Below are positions 1-10,740 of a DNA stretch of 64,000 nt, piece by piece. Position numbers and translations under genes: made by a program. How positions within the stretch are numbered: the first letter of the stretch is position 1; the number at the start of each line of letters is the position of its first letter. This DNA comes from Solanum dulcamara (Eukaryota; Streptophyta; Magnoliopsida; Solanales; Solanaceae): positions 46,029,286 to 46,093,285 of the forward strand of contig NC_077245.1 in the NCBI RefSeq assembly GCF_947179165.1, read 5' to 3'. The notes beneath the pieces were generated by a model. The model was not told the origin of the DNA. It did no database searches and saw nothing but the letters and a program-made list of their open reading frames with translations.

Positions 1-3000
1 TTACTGACCTACAGTTTTTAGCCAACATTCATAGGGGTGCTATGAGTGCAGGGATCTAGATCATTGGTCCTGTGAGTTCCCTCACCATAGGCTAGCCTTA
101 CCAGATCCATAGGAAGCTAGACCTGTGCCGGCACCATCATCTCTAGTTAGAGGCGAAGGCCAGGGCCAGGACCATAGGAGTGTTCATCAGGGTGCACTAG
201 AGGTCCCTAAGGAAGAAGGTAAGGGCAGAGTCGACGCATAGGGTAGAGGATCCCAGGACCATATCTATGCAGCTCCAGCTAGAGCTAAGGCTGAAGCCTT
301 GGACAATATGATCACATATATGATTTTATTATGCCATCAGCCCACATCCACTTTATTTGATCCGAATCCATATATTCTTATATATCTTTATATTTTTCCC
401 ATCGACTAAGTATGAGTTCGGATCCCTTAGTTGATCCATTGCATGTTTCGATCCTGGTAGGTGATTTTTTAGTAGTGGATTAGGTCTTTAGGTCCTGTGT
501 GGTGACTATCTAGGGGCGTGACACTAGGGTTGATCTCATCTTGCTAGATTTGGTGGACTTTGATTTGATTATAGGCATAAACTAGTTATCCTCTCATCGT
601 ATGGTCTTGTACTATTCCAAGACCATTACCATAGACATGTCTAATATTCCATCGGTGGTATGGCAGGGCTCTTGTAGTCGCACATTGGTTAGGGTGATCT
701 CCTTTGTTTGATCTTGGAGGTTAGTGGCTAGCAGATGTTTGGCCAATTTGGATTGTATTGGAGATATGAGTAGGGAGGGCCCTATAGTTGATTTAGCACC
801 ATTAGTCTGAGAGTTTGCAGATGTGTTCCCTTTCGATCTGCCTAGCCTCCCTCCTGACTGTGATATTGACTTATCCATTGATATAGAGCTGGGTACTCAT
901 ACTATTTCCATCCCACCGTACCGTATGGCTCCTGTAGAGCTCAAGGTGCTCAGATTTCACCTTTATGATCTCTTAGATAAGAGATTTATTTTGCCTAGTA
1001 TATTGCCTTGGGGTGACCTAGTCCTATTTGTTAAGAAGAAGGATGGCACATTATGGATATATATCAATTACAGGTAGTTGAGCAAGGTGATGGATAAGAA
1101 TTGTTACCCTATGCCTATGATTGACAACCTACTCGAACAGCTTCATGGTGCTGTGGTATTTTCTAAGATTAATTTGAGATCTGGCTACCACTAGTTGAGG
1201 ATTAGGGTAGCGGACGTCCCTAAGATTGCATTTAGGAATCATTACGGTCACTATGAGTTCCTAGTGATGTCTTTTTGGTTTACTAATACCGCTGCCGCAT
1301 TCATGGACTTGATGACCCGGGTGTTTAGGCTGTATTTGTACTCATTTTTCATAGTCTTCATTGATTACATTCTAGTATTGTCGCGTAGCTAGGATAAGCA
1401 TGAGTAGCATTTGAGAGTAGTGCTCCAGACTTTGAGAGATCATTGGCTTTATGCCAAGTTCTCAAAGTGCAAGTTTTGGCTTAAGCCCGTATCATTCTTG
1501 GGTCACTTGGTGTCCAAGGATGACATTATGGTAGATCCAGCGAAGATTGAGGCTATTCGTGATTGGGCCAGACCCACCTTTGTGACTAAGATTCATAGCT
1601 TCGTTGGATTGGCAGGGTACTACAAGTGCTTTGTTTAGGGGTTCTATACTATAGAGGCACCTCTAACTCGGTTGACTCGCTCCCATTTGTGTAGTCGGAG
1701 GAGTGTGAGGGGATATTTCTGAGGCTCAAGGAGTTGCTTACCACCTCTCCTATATTGACTTTTCTAGTTGAGGGTGAGGGATTCACAGTTTATTGTGACT
1801 CATCCGATATAGGTTTGGATTGTGTACTAATGCAGCAGGGCCAGGTTATTGCTTATGTGTCAAGGCAGCTTAAGCTGCATGAGCGCAATTACCCTACTCA
1901 TGACTTAGAGTTTGCGGTGGTAGTATTTGCACTTAATATTTGAAGGCACTACCTGTATGGAGTTCGATACGAGATTTACACTGATCATAGAAGCCTTCAG
2001 TACTTTATGAGCTAGAGGGATCTTAATTCAGGGAAGTGCTGGATTGATATCCTTAAGGACTATGACATATCTATTCTCTATTATCCGAGTAATGCAAATC
2101 TAGTAGCGGACACCTTGAGTCTGAAGGCTGTGAGTATGGGTAGTTCAACCTTTCTTTTTACTATAGAGCGACCATTAGCTTTGGACATCCAGTTGTTAGA
2201 TAATCGAATAATTCAACTTGACATCTATGATTCTCGGTGTGTGTTAGCTTAGGTGGGAGCTCATTCATCCCTATTGGACCGAATTTACAGCTGTTAGTTT
2301 GAGGATAAGGAGTTAGTTGCACTTTAAAATCAAGTTTTAGGAGGTGATGCCGGTCTGACCACCTTAGATTTAGATGGGGTTTTGATGTTTGGTGGTCTCT
2401 GTATGTTCTGAGAGTTGGGGATTTTATTCAGATGATTCTTAGCGAGGCCATGACTCCAAATATTCTATTTATATGAGTACTACTAAGATGTATCGTGACT
2501 TGAGGCAGCACTACTAGTGGAGCGACATGAAGAGAGATATTACAGATTATATGTTGCGTTTCTTGAGTTGCTAGTAGGTTAAGGCCGAGCATTTGAGACC
2601 TTGTGGTGAGCTTCAAAGATTACCCATTCTCAAGTGGAAATGGGAGTGGATCACCATGGATTTCATTTTATGGTTTCCTCGCACTTCTTGAAGTCTTGAT
2701 AGCACTTGCTTCATCATGGATCGATTGACCAAGTCAGTACACTTCCTTCCCAATCATACTTCTCACAGTGCCGATATGTTAGATCATATCTATATTCGAG
2801 AGGTGGTTCGACTTCATGGTGTGCCTATTTCTATCATCTCAGACCAAGATTCACAGTTCACATCTAGCTTTTGAAGGACTTTTTAGGAGGAGTTGGGTAA
2901 CATATAACACAACTCTCCACATGCAGACTGATGGTCAGTCGAAGCGCAATATATATGTTCTCGAGGACATATTGCGGGCTTGTGTTATGGATTTTGGGGT

Positions 3001-3690
3001 CAGTGGGATCCATTTTTGCCCTTGGCAAAGTTTGTGTATAACAAAAGCTACCACTCTAGTATTCAGACGGCCCTGTTTAAGGGCTTATATAGAAGGAGTT
3101 ATTGCTCTTCAGTTGGTTGGTTTGAATCTACGGAGCCCAGATCGGTGGTATAGACTTGATGCTTGAGGCCTTAGATCATGTGAGTGTGATTCAGGATATG
3201 CTTAGGATAGCTCAGAGTAGACACTAGAGTTATGCGGATTATAGGCGTCGACCATTGAAATTTTTCATTGCTGACAGAGTATTACTTCGTGTATCGCCCA
3301 TAAAGGGCGTGATGAGATTTGGGAGAAGGGCAAGTTTATCCCCAGGTATATTGGCTCTTTTGAGATACTAAGGATAGTTGGCAAGGTTGCATATGAGTTA
3401 GGTTTTCCTCCGATCTTTTTAGCTATTCACCCAGTCTTTCATGTTTTAATCCTATGCTAGCATATTCTAGATGAGTCCCATGTGCTTCAGTATGATGCAA
3501 TTGACTTGATGATCATTTGAGATATATTGAAGAGCCAATTTCTATTTTGGCGAAAGATGTCAGGCAGTTGTGTTCTAGAGCTATTCTTGTGGTTAAGGTC
3601 CAGTGGAGGCATCATACAATCAAATAGGCTACTTGGGAGACTAAGCATGAGATGTGGGGACAGTTCTCAACTTAGTTGAGCCTTCAGTTA
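1..3690 (+). pseudogene. Ty3/gypsy chromovirus polyprotein remnant (family A, copy A1), cut by the window start
   Basis: Degenerate gag-pol of a Del/Tekay-like chromovirus, read across several frames. In order: gag C-terminal part and protease remnant (about 1-600), reverse transcriptase (about 823-1640, with [27 protein letters not shown] and VGLAGYYK), RNase H (about 1734-2130, with [20 protein letters not shown]), integrase (about 2450-3170, with RLHGVPISIIS) and a C-terminal chromodomain-like tail (about 3540-3690, with TWETKHEM). Many in-frame stops and frameshifts are present. The RT active-site box reads FIDY instead of FIDD, and the integrase catalytic Glu position reads Lys (GQSKR), so the product would be inactive even without the stops. 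Domain order (RT-RNase H-integrase-chromodomain) is that of Ty3/gypsy. The 3' LTR follows directly. The clade name is my inference from motif wording. Confidence 0.85.
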
Positions 3691-3739
3691 CTTCTTAATT
3701 GTTACTTTCGCGGACAAAAGTTCTTTTTGTAATGGATGT

Positions 3740-5921
3740 CGTAATGACCCTCCAAGTCATTTTTGAATTTAACCATTCATTCCATTATTTATACCATGGT
3801 CGTTTATTTGGGTTTTAGGCTCATTTTTCTATTTTGGAGCTTTTATAACTTAAAAATTTGACTTTGGTCATCATTTTATGAAAACGACCTCAAAATGGAA
3901 TTTGGACGGTTCCATCAGCTTTGGAATGACCAAATTAGGCTAGTAGCATGGTCAACACAAGTACTGAGGCTATCAGTATGAGTTTAGGACCATTTGATCT
4001 TTTTGTCTTTGAAATTTGGCCTATAGTTGACATTGGTCAACATTCTTGAAAAACGTGCTTGGATGAAAATTCTAATAGTACGGTTGGCCCTAAAATTTTG
4101 ATATTGGTCTAAAGAGACCCTTTGTTCGCTTCCCGAGGCTTCTGGTCTAATTTCAAGGACATTGTGGAATTGGCTCAAAATGGCCCTTGGGTGTGGGTCC
4201 TATATTTAGTCGTAATGACCTTGTATGGAAATTTTGAATGGGCCATTGAGTCTGGAACATCGAATTTGATGGGTTATCATATCTCGTTTGCACGCATGGG
4301 TTTCCTAATGAATTTTGAGCACCCTATCGGAGTATTTGAACTTGGTGAGAATCAGCTGTAGCAGTTGATGCTGGTGCAGGACACCTTGGCCTTCGTGTTT
4401 GCGAGGCCCTAGTCCATGATCGCGAGGGTCTGGTCCCTTGCCCATCGTGATCATGTGGTCCCCTCTCGTGATCGCGAGGTCAATCCTCCGCGATGGTGAA
4501 GGACAAAACTTTGGTCTTTTAATAAAAGACCATGGATGAACTCAACCATAATTCTTATCTTCACACTTCAAGTTCTTCACCATTTCTTAATCAAATTTGG
4601 TGATTTAAGGGTCTAAACTCAAGGAAATTTCATGGGGAATACATTGGTGAGCTTGGAAACTTGTTTAGGATCTTCGTGAGAGGTAAATTTTCATTTTAGC
4701 TGCTGCCATTATTGTTTTTGGATTGGAATTTTTATGAATTTTTGGAGCTTCATAACTTGATTATCCTAGATACATTTTTAGTGATTCTTGATGCTAACTT
4801 GTGAGTTTTTTCGTATCGAACATCATAGTGTGCTTGGTTTGGGTCGTGGGGGTTTCGTTTTTGAGAACTTTCTGCTTGTAGAAGCTACCATAATTGCTTT
4901 TTTTGCTTGAATGTGGGGTTTTTCATTGCATTCTTATTTCGTGTCATTTCCCAACCCCGTACTATTTATGAATTTAATTTTTTAGCTTGGGGTGCTATTT
5001 TGTACTAGTTTTGGGGTCAATTCTAGAATTACGAACATGAGTCCCACATTTCCCATTTTGGACTCCGAAATTGGTGCTATTTTGTACTAGTTTTGGGGTC
5101 AATTCTAGAATTACGAACATGAGTCCCATATTTCCCATTTTGGACTCCGAAATTGGCCCATCTTCGAATTCTATACTACCAGTGTCATAATGGCCGTATT
5201 AACATTGTGATTTTATTGATGATAGCGTGTCAACATTCAAAAGCCATTCAGAAGGGAAAATCTCCCTTTCCATGAGTTGGATCACATGTGGTCGGCCTAT
5301 ACGTAAGCTATGGTTTCCCTTCATGATTCTAAGCATGTTTAGGCAATTGTATATTAAATTATATTAGTTGGAGGGGTTGAGGTATCGAGCGTGCTAAATT
5401 CCTAGAATTCACGTCATAGGCTCTATTTGGAGAAATTATTGGACTGTTTAGGCATGACTTCTTTTATTGTTAATCATCCATGCCTTGTGATGTAGGTTTT
5501 GCCTATGGTTTAATGTTTTGAAGCATGTTTGGCCTTAGTCTAGGCTTAGATTAGTGTTGCCTTAGACTTGCACGATTTTGGTGTCGTTTGTCCTTAGAAC
5601 TTCTCCGACGTCATTTTGGATGGTTAGCTCCTTGTAGACTGATATAGCAGACTTCAGTTTGATAGTCTGATCTTTAAATAGATAGTAACACAGCATGTGA
5701 CCTTACCTCCATAATGCCTTATCCTTCTATCGGTCCTTTATCAACTAGTTCTTAATTTTGGGAGTGCTCTCAATGATTTTTATTGTTTATGGTTTGGGCT
5801 GGAGCGATGTACTTATGGAACTTGGTTTGGGGGTACTCTCAGGACTCTTGGTTGGCCACTAATTCTACTTTGGTTTGATCCCTTAGCTACAGTTACCTGG
5901 CTCGAGCCCATAATCTAGCTT
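3740..5921 (+). repeat. 3' LTR of element A1, truncated at its 3' end
   Basis: It begins at the GTAATGACCC(T)CC word that starts every family A LTR here; the reverse complement of this word ends the A2 LTRs at 22791 and 32077. The sequence is alignable by eye with the reverse complement of 20650-22791. About 1.1 kb of the LTR end (R-U5 side) is missing, because at about 5921 the sequence changes to a family B LTR fragment. A GC-rich patch of repeated GATCGCGA words lies at about 4390-4500, and a recent tandem duplication lies at 4991-5154. Confidence 0.8.
4991..5154. repeat. 82-bp direct tandem duplication inside the A1 LTR
   Basis: Two adjacent copies (4991-5072 and 5073-5154), each starting GGTGCTATTTTGTACTAG, are nearly identical; I see one base difference. 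The A2 LTRs carry a single copy of the corresponding sequence, so the duplication happened in A1 after it inserted, and its near identity suggests it is recent. Confidence 0.85.
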
Positions 5922-7236
5922 ATGAGGAACCCAAAAGTACCTCAAATAAGACTAGGGCCTAGACGTGACATGGCGAATGAGGAACCCGAAAGTAACTCAA
6001 ACAAGCCTCTTAGCATTCTTTTAACCTTTCATAGGTAATGACAATAAATGAACAAGCAAAAATCATAATAGTAAATCTTCGACTTACATATGTCCAAAAA
6101 TACCTCTAACTTTTAGATTTAACGGGGCTAAGAAAAGTTTCTAGCTCACCCTCAATCATAATAGAAAGAAATATCATAGTAAGTGTCTAAAGATCTCAAC
6201 ATATCATAAGCTAGAAAGATAAAAGAGTATTTTTCCCGGAACATGGGAACTCACCAAAAGTAGTCTTCAAATGAAATCTCAACTAGCCACATGGAGGAGA
6301 ACGAGGAGGAGCACCGGTCCCTACATGGTGATATCATGTAGGCAAAAGAGTATGCGTTAGTACTTTGAATGTACTGAGTATGTAAGCATGCATGAACATT
6401 GAGGAAACATTAAAACATTTATGTAATATGAAATATAATGCAATGCATGCATAATCAATCATATAAATATCCTTTAAAATATTCATTTTATGGGAAAATG
6501 ACCATAACCGACATTTAAGACCATGTGAGCTATTACATGGAATCCAACATAACCCCTTACATTGGCCGTGGAGACTACTTTCCCGGTAGAACTCCATCAA
6601 CTTCATTCATTTCTTTAACTTTAACTTTAAGGGCTTTCATGGATCCATTACCCTAAGCCTAAAAGGGATCCTATGTTGGCACATAGTAAATGACACAAAG
6701 GGTTTCTACTAGGATTTTCTTACAGAATCCCCCCTCAATGACCCATTCGGTGCTAAATCAATCCAACGGAATAGTTTAATACTTCAAAATAGTCATAGCA
6801 TATAGTTTGAGAATTCAAAACATTACATTCGGTGGAATAGCTCCTTAAAAGTTTTAGTGATTCAAATATGTTAGAATTGTCCTTATAGCATAAAGAATCC
6901 ATCATTCATAGCATTTCATCATTCTTTTATTTCATAAGACTCCCTTTTGATCGTAGACATTGCTTTTATAAATATTCATTTGGAATCAAAGCTTTTAAGT
7001 CAAACTTCATTGAAAACATAGTAAAACTATATGGGTTTAAATCACTTCAACTTGCAAACATGTATGTAAATAAATATGCATGAATACGTTGAAATCCATT
7101 ACTTAAAAATTATGCTTTAAACAACCCACCATGAATTTCAAAAACCTTTAAAGATATAAATAGAGAAATTACTTGAAAACCATCAATTCATACATATGAA
7201 ATCATGTTGCATCAAAATAGACCAATAATCATTAGT
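5922..7236 (-). repeat. Truncated LTR fragment of family B
   Basis: Collinear with 28086-29246 and, more distantly, with the left part of the solo LTR at 40318-42338. Shared words include AAGCCTCTTAGCATTC, CATGGTGATATCATGTAGG and AAAGAGTATGCGTTAGTAC. In those relatives this is the 3' part of an LTR read on the minus strand. The LTR start (right end, reading GGTCTTACA on the plus strand) is absent here. A small imperfect 56-bp duplication lies at its left border (GAGGAACCC words at 5922 and 5978). Nothing in it looks protein-coding; the short open frames over it have no family resemblance. The right boundary is approximate. Confidence 0.65.
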
Positions 7237-9180
7237 TTAACTATGATTCATGCTATTAATAGCCCAATAAGCTTCGTGTTCTAGCTTCACTAGAAGAAGA
7301 CATGCTTTTCCAAACACCTTGGGGTATGGTGAAGTACCAATAGGTGTCTTATATGCATTCCTGTAGGCCCAGAGCGCTTTATCTAACTTGATGGCCCAGT
7401 CTTTCTTAGTAGCTTTCACGGTCTCTAGAGTATTTTCTTCACCTCACGATTAGATCTTTCAACCTACCCACTAGTCTAGGGGTGAAATGTTGTGGACACC
7501 TTGTGTCTGACACCAAACTTAGCTAATAAATTCTTTATCGTTTGATTGATAAAATGCTATCATCCATCACTGATGATGGCCCTTGGAGTCCCAAACCTTG
7601 TGAGGATGTGCTTCTTGAGAAAGAGACTTACCACTTTTGAGTCATTGGTTGGCAAGGCGATAGTTTCAACCCATTTAGAAACATAGTCCACCGCCACCAG
7701 CATGTAGTGGTTTCCATATGACGATGGGAAGGGCCCCATAAATTTTATGCCCCATACATCAAATATTTCTACCTACAAGATGTTGTTTAACGTCATTTCA
7801 TACCTTCTCAATATTGTGCCCATCTTTTGGCATTTGGCATTGGTTGCAGTTCTTGACAAAACTGCAGCATCTTTATGTAAATTAGGCCAAAAGAAAGTAG
7901 ATTGTAATACCATGTGAGCCGTGCGTTCTCCTCCATGATGTCCTTTGTAAGTAGATAAGTGGCATATTTGTAGAACTTGGTGCATTTTTGATTCAGGCAC
8001 ACATTTCCTAATCATTCGATCAACACCCTCTTTGAACAAGTAAGGTTCATCTCATACATAGAATTTCACCTAGTACATCAACCTCTTCTTTTGTTGAGAG
8101 GTTGCATCAGGGAATACTCCACTCACTATGTAATTTACAATATCAGCATACCATGGTAACAACTGCTCATATGGGAATTCTTTTTTTATCAACATCTGTT
8201 CACTCACATGTGATGAATCCTCTAATCTGGATAGATGATCTGCTATTTGATTTTCTTATCCTTTTCTATACTTGATCTCTATATCAAATTCTTGGAGCAC
8301 CAGGATCCTTCTGATTAGACTGGGTCTGGTGTTCCTTTTTTTAACAAGTACCTAGAGCTGCATGGTCAGTATAAACAATAACTTTTGTACTTACCAATTA
8401 AGAGCGAAATTTGTCAAATTTGTAGACCAATGCAAGCATTTCCTTCTCTGTGACAGTGTAATTGGCCTGAGTTGAATAAAGAGTCCTACTGAAATAGTAC
8501 ATGGAGTGAAAGATCTTCTCCCTCCTTTTTCCTAGAATAGCTCCCACATCTATATTGCTTGAATCACACATTAGTTCAAAGGGTAGATCCCAGTCAGGAG
8601 CTATCAAGATAGGGGCTTCAGTCAACCTTGTCTTTAGGAGCTCAAATGCCTGCAAACCGTTATCATCAAACACAAATTTTACCTCTGTATCTTGCAAGAT
8701 ACATATGGTCCTAACAATCTACAAAAAATCTTTTATGAACCACCTACGTGCCCTAGGAAATTGCGAACACCCTTAACTGAGATAGGATGTGACAAATTTT
8801 TGATTACTTCTATTTTTTCTTTATCTTCCTTTAGCCCCTCTTTGGATACTTTATGACCTGACACAATCCCCTCCCTTACCCGAAAATAATATTTTTCCTA
8901 GTTCAGGATGGGATTTGTTTCCTTGCATCATGCCAGCACCTTCTCTAAATTTTCCAAACACAGATCACAAGACACCCCAAAGACCGAGAAGTCATCCATA
9001 AATATTTCTACGAAATCTTCAACCATATCATGGAAGATGGCCATTATTCATCTTTGAAAAGTGGTAGGAGCATTGCATAGCCCAAATGGCATATGCTTGA
9101 AAGCATATGTCCCATAAGGGCATGTCAAAGTTGTCTTTTCGTGGTCCTTTAGTGCAATGATAATCTTGTTATAGCATGAG
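7237..9180 (-). pseudogene. Tat/Athila-type Ty3/gypsy RT-RNase H-integrase fragment
   Basis: Minus-strand pol fragment of a non-chromovirus gypsy lineage, different from all other elements in the window. From high to low coordinates: reverse transcriptase core (about 9180-8700, with HMPFGLCNAPTTFQR and FVEIFMDDFSVFG), RNase H (8697-8398, with APDWDLPFELMCDSSN and NYTVTEKEMLALVY), integrase zinc-binding region (8039-7773, with GHHGGERTAHMVLQ and FFWPNLHKDA), integrase core (about 7770-7420) and integrase C-terminal part (7419-7237, with [18 protein letters not shown] and EHEAYWAIN). Frameshifts and stops separate the blocks. gag, protease, the N-terminal RT and both LTRs are missing. The wording of the RNase H and of the integrase C-terminus is characteristic of the Athila/Tat group. 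Confidence 0.85.
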
Positions 9181-10035
9181 AAGTCAAGGTTTGAAATGAA
9201 GAAGTGAAGCTAAAATTCTTTATTGGTTAAATGACCAAGATTTGGCCTTCACGAACATGGCCTAAGTGGCCCGCGAACGCAGAGGTCGAAAAGCTTTGCC
9301 TTCGCGAATGCGGCCAGACGCCTGCGAACACAGAGGAAAAATCTTCACACCTCCACGAATGCGGAAAAAAAGACCCTAGTTCTCCATGAATGCAGCTAGA
9401 GGCCCGCGATCATGGAGAAAAAAGTCTCCTACACCAGATATCAGCAAAAAAGCTGATGTTTCTCAAGTTCAAATATTTCGACAAGGTTTTTGGAATTCGT
9501 TTAGAATCATGTGCATGTAAATGGGATATACTACTCCACAAAATTCGACATTTAAGACTAAATGAAGTAGTCAAAATTTCCATATGAGGTCGTTATGACT
9601 AAAAATAGGTCCTACACCCAAGGGCCATTTTGAGCAAAATTCCACAATGGGCCTCGAAATTAGACTGGTAGTCTCAGTAAGTGAACGAAGGTTTGTACTA
9701 ACCAAAATTGATATTCTAGAGCTAACCACGCTGTCAGAATTTTAATCCGAGTGCGGTTTTCAAGAATATTAACCAAAATCAATTATGGGTTAAATTTCAA
9801 AGACAAAAGCGCCAAATAAACTCAAACTCGTATCAATTGCTTCGGTACTTGTGCCAACAATGCTACTAGGATAATTTGGCCATTTTGGAGTTGATGAAAT
9901 CATCAGAATTCCATTATGATGTGATTTTCCTAAAATTATGATCGAAGTTAACTTTTTAAGTTATAAAAGCTCCAAAATAGGGAAATGAGTCTAAAACCCA
10001 AAAGAACGACCAGACAACCGCGCTACCAGCACCTG
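9181..10035 (-). repeat. Family A LTR fragment, opposite orientation to A1
   Basis: Alignable with 21900-22690 and 31190-32010. Shared words include CACCAGATAT, AAAAGCTGATGT, GGGCCATTTTGAG and AAGTTATAAAAGCTCCAAAATA. The terminal part that should end in GGGTCATTACA is missing; the similarity stops at about 10035 inside the word GCTACCAGCACC. It also carries the GC-rich word cluster (about 9245-9420) typical of family A LTRs. No gene seen. Confidence 0.7.
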
Positions 10036-10195
10036 TATGTTATATCCCGTACTTTTGTACCTTGGAAGGTTCTTAAGCTTCTTAAGTTTCTTGAAAGGCT
10101 CTTAAGTTTCTTGAAAGGTTCTTAAGCTTCTTGGGAGTCACCAAGTGAGCTGGATAATCTATAACGCTACCAGACAACTCTGAGGAAGGGAGAAT
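10036..10195. repeat. Short spacer with a degenerate 20-24 bp direct repeat
   Basis: Three to four copies of a unit containing GGTTCTTAAG(C/T)TTCTTGAA lie at about 10062-10135. The block starts TGTTATATCCCGTAC, which resembles the start of another LTR type, and it ends where the family E LTR begins. It may be a sliver of a further LTR. Confidence 0.4.
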
Positions 10196-10740
10196 GTGAC
10201 ACCCCATAGTAGGGAAGATTGGAAATATGGTTATAAGAATCCGGAAGAAGTTGGAGGCCAAGTAATGAGTCATAGGACTCAACTTACTTACGTAAGCTAC
10301 CAACTTGAAAATCTTACATTCTTAAGATACTTGAGTTCATATCAAGCTTACGTAGCAAGGATTGCATAGGTTTGTAAAGTAAGATAAGATTACGAACCCA
10401 CGAGGGGGAAAATAAAGTGACACATGGTAGCAGGAGAGATTACCACATGGCAGCAGATGGAAGTGCCACGTGGCAGCAACTGAAGCAAGAGAGGTAGACC
10501 CCACCTGCCATATGGCAGCCCATGAGTAGAGGCTTGATGCGTTGGCCCAATAAGGGCTTGACACGTGTCACCACTTAGGGTTTGACATGTGTCACCTCCT
10601 AAGGTAGCCTATATATATGTTTTATGACTCATTAGCTTCATCTTTATCCTTTAGTTCATCTTTATCAAGAAAATTCTAGAAAAAAAAGAGAGAAATCCCT
10701 GTACTACTCTATAGTTTATTCCTCCTTATCTTGATATCAA
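10196..10740 (+). repeat. 5' part of a family E LTR
   Basis: It starts TGTGACACCCC, matching in reverse complement the right end of the solo LTR at 47967-50183. The two share the words GTAGCAAGGATTGCATAGG and AGATTACGAACCCA, a block of CACGTG/CACATG-containing words, and a TATA-like run. After about 10740 the sequence switches abruptly to the protease region of a C-type element, so this is a fragment and its LTR end is missing. Confidence 0.65.
10425..10620 (+). promoter_or_regulatory. Probable retrotransposon LTR core promoter with G-box-like repeats
   Basis: At least five copies of palindrome-centred words (CACATGGCAGC, CACGTGGCAGC, CATATGGCAGC, ACACGTGTCACC, ACATGTGTCACC) precede a TATA-like run CTATATATATG at 10610-10619. 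The related solo LTR has the same order in reverse complement, with its TATA-like run at 49814-49825. CACGTG is the plant G-box core. That this is the transcription start region of the family is inference from the arrangement and its conservation in two copies. Confidence 0.5.
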
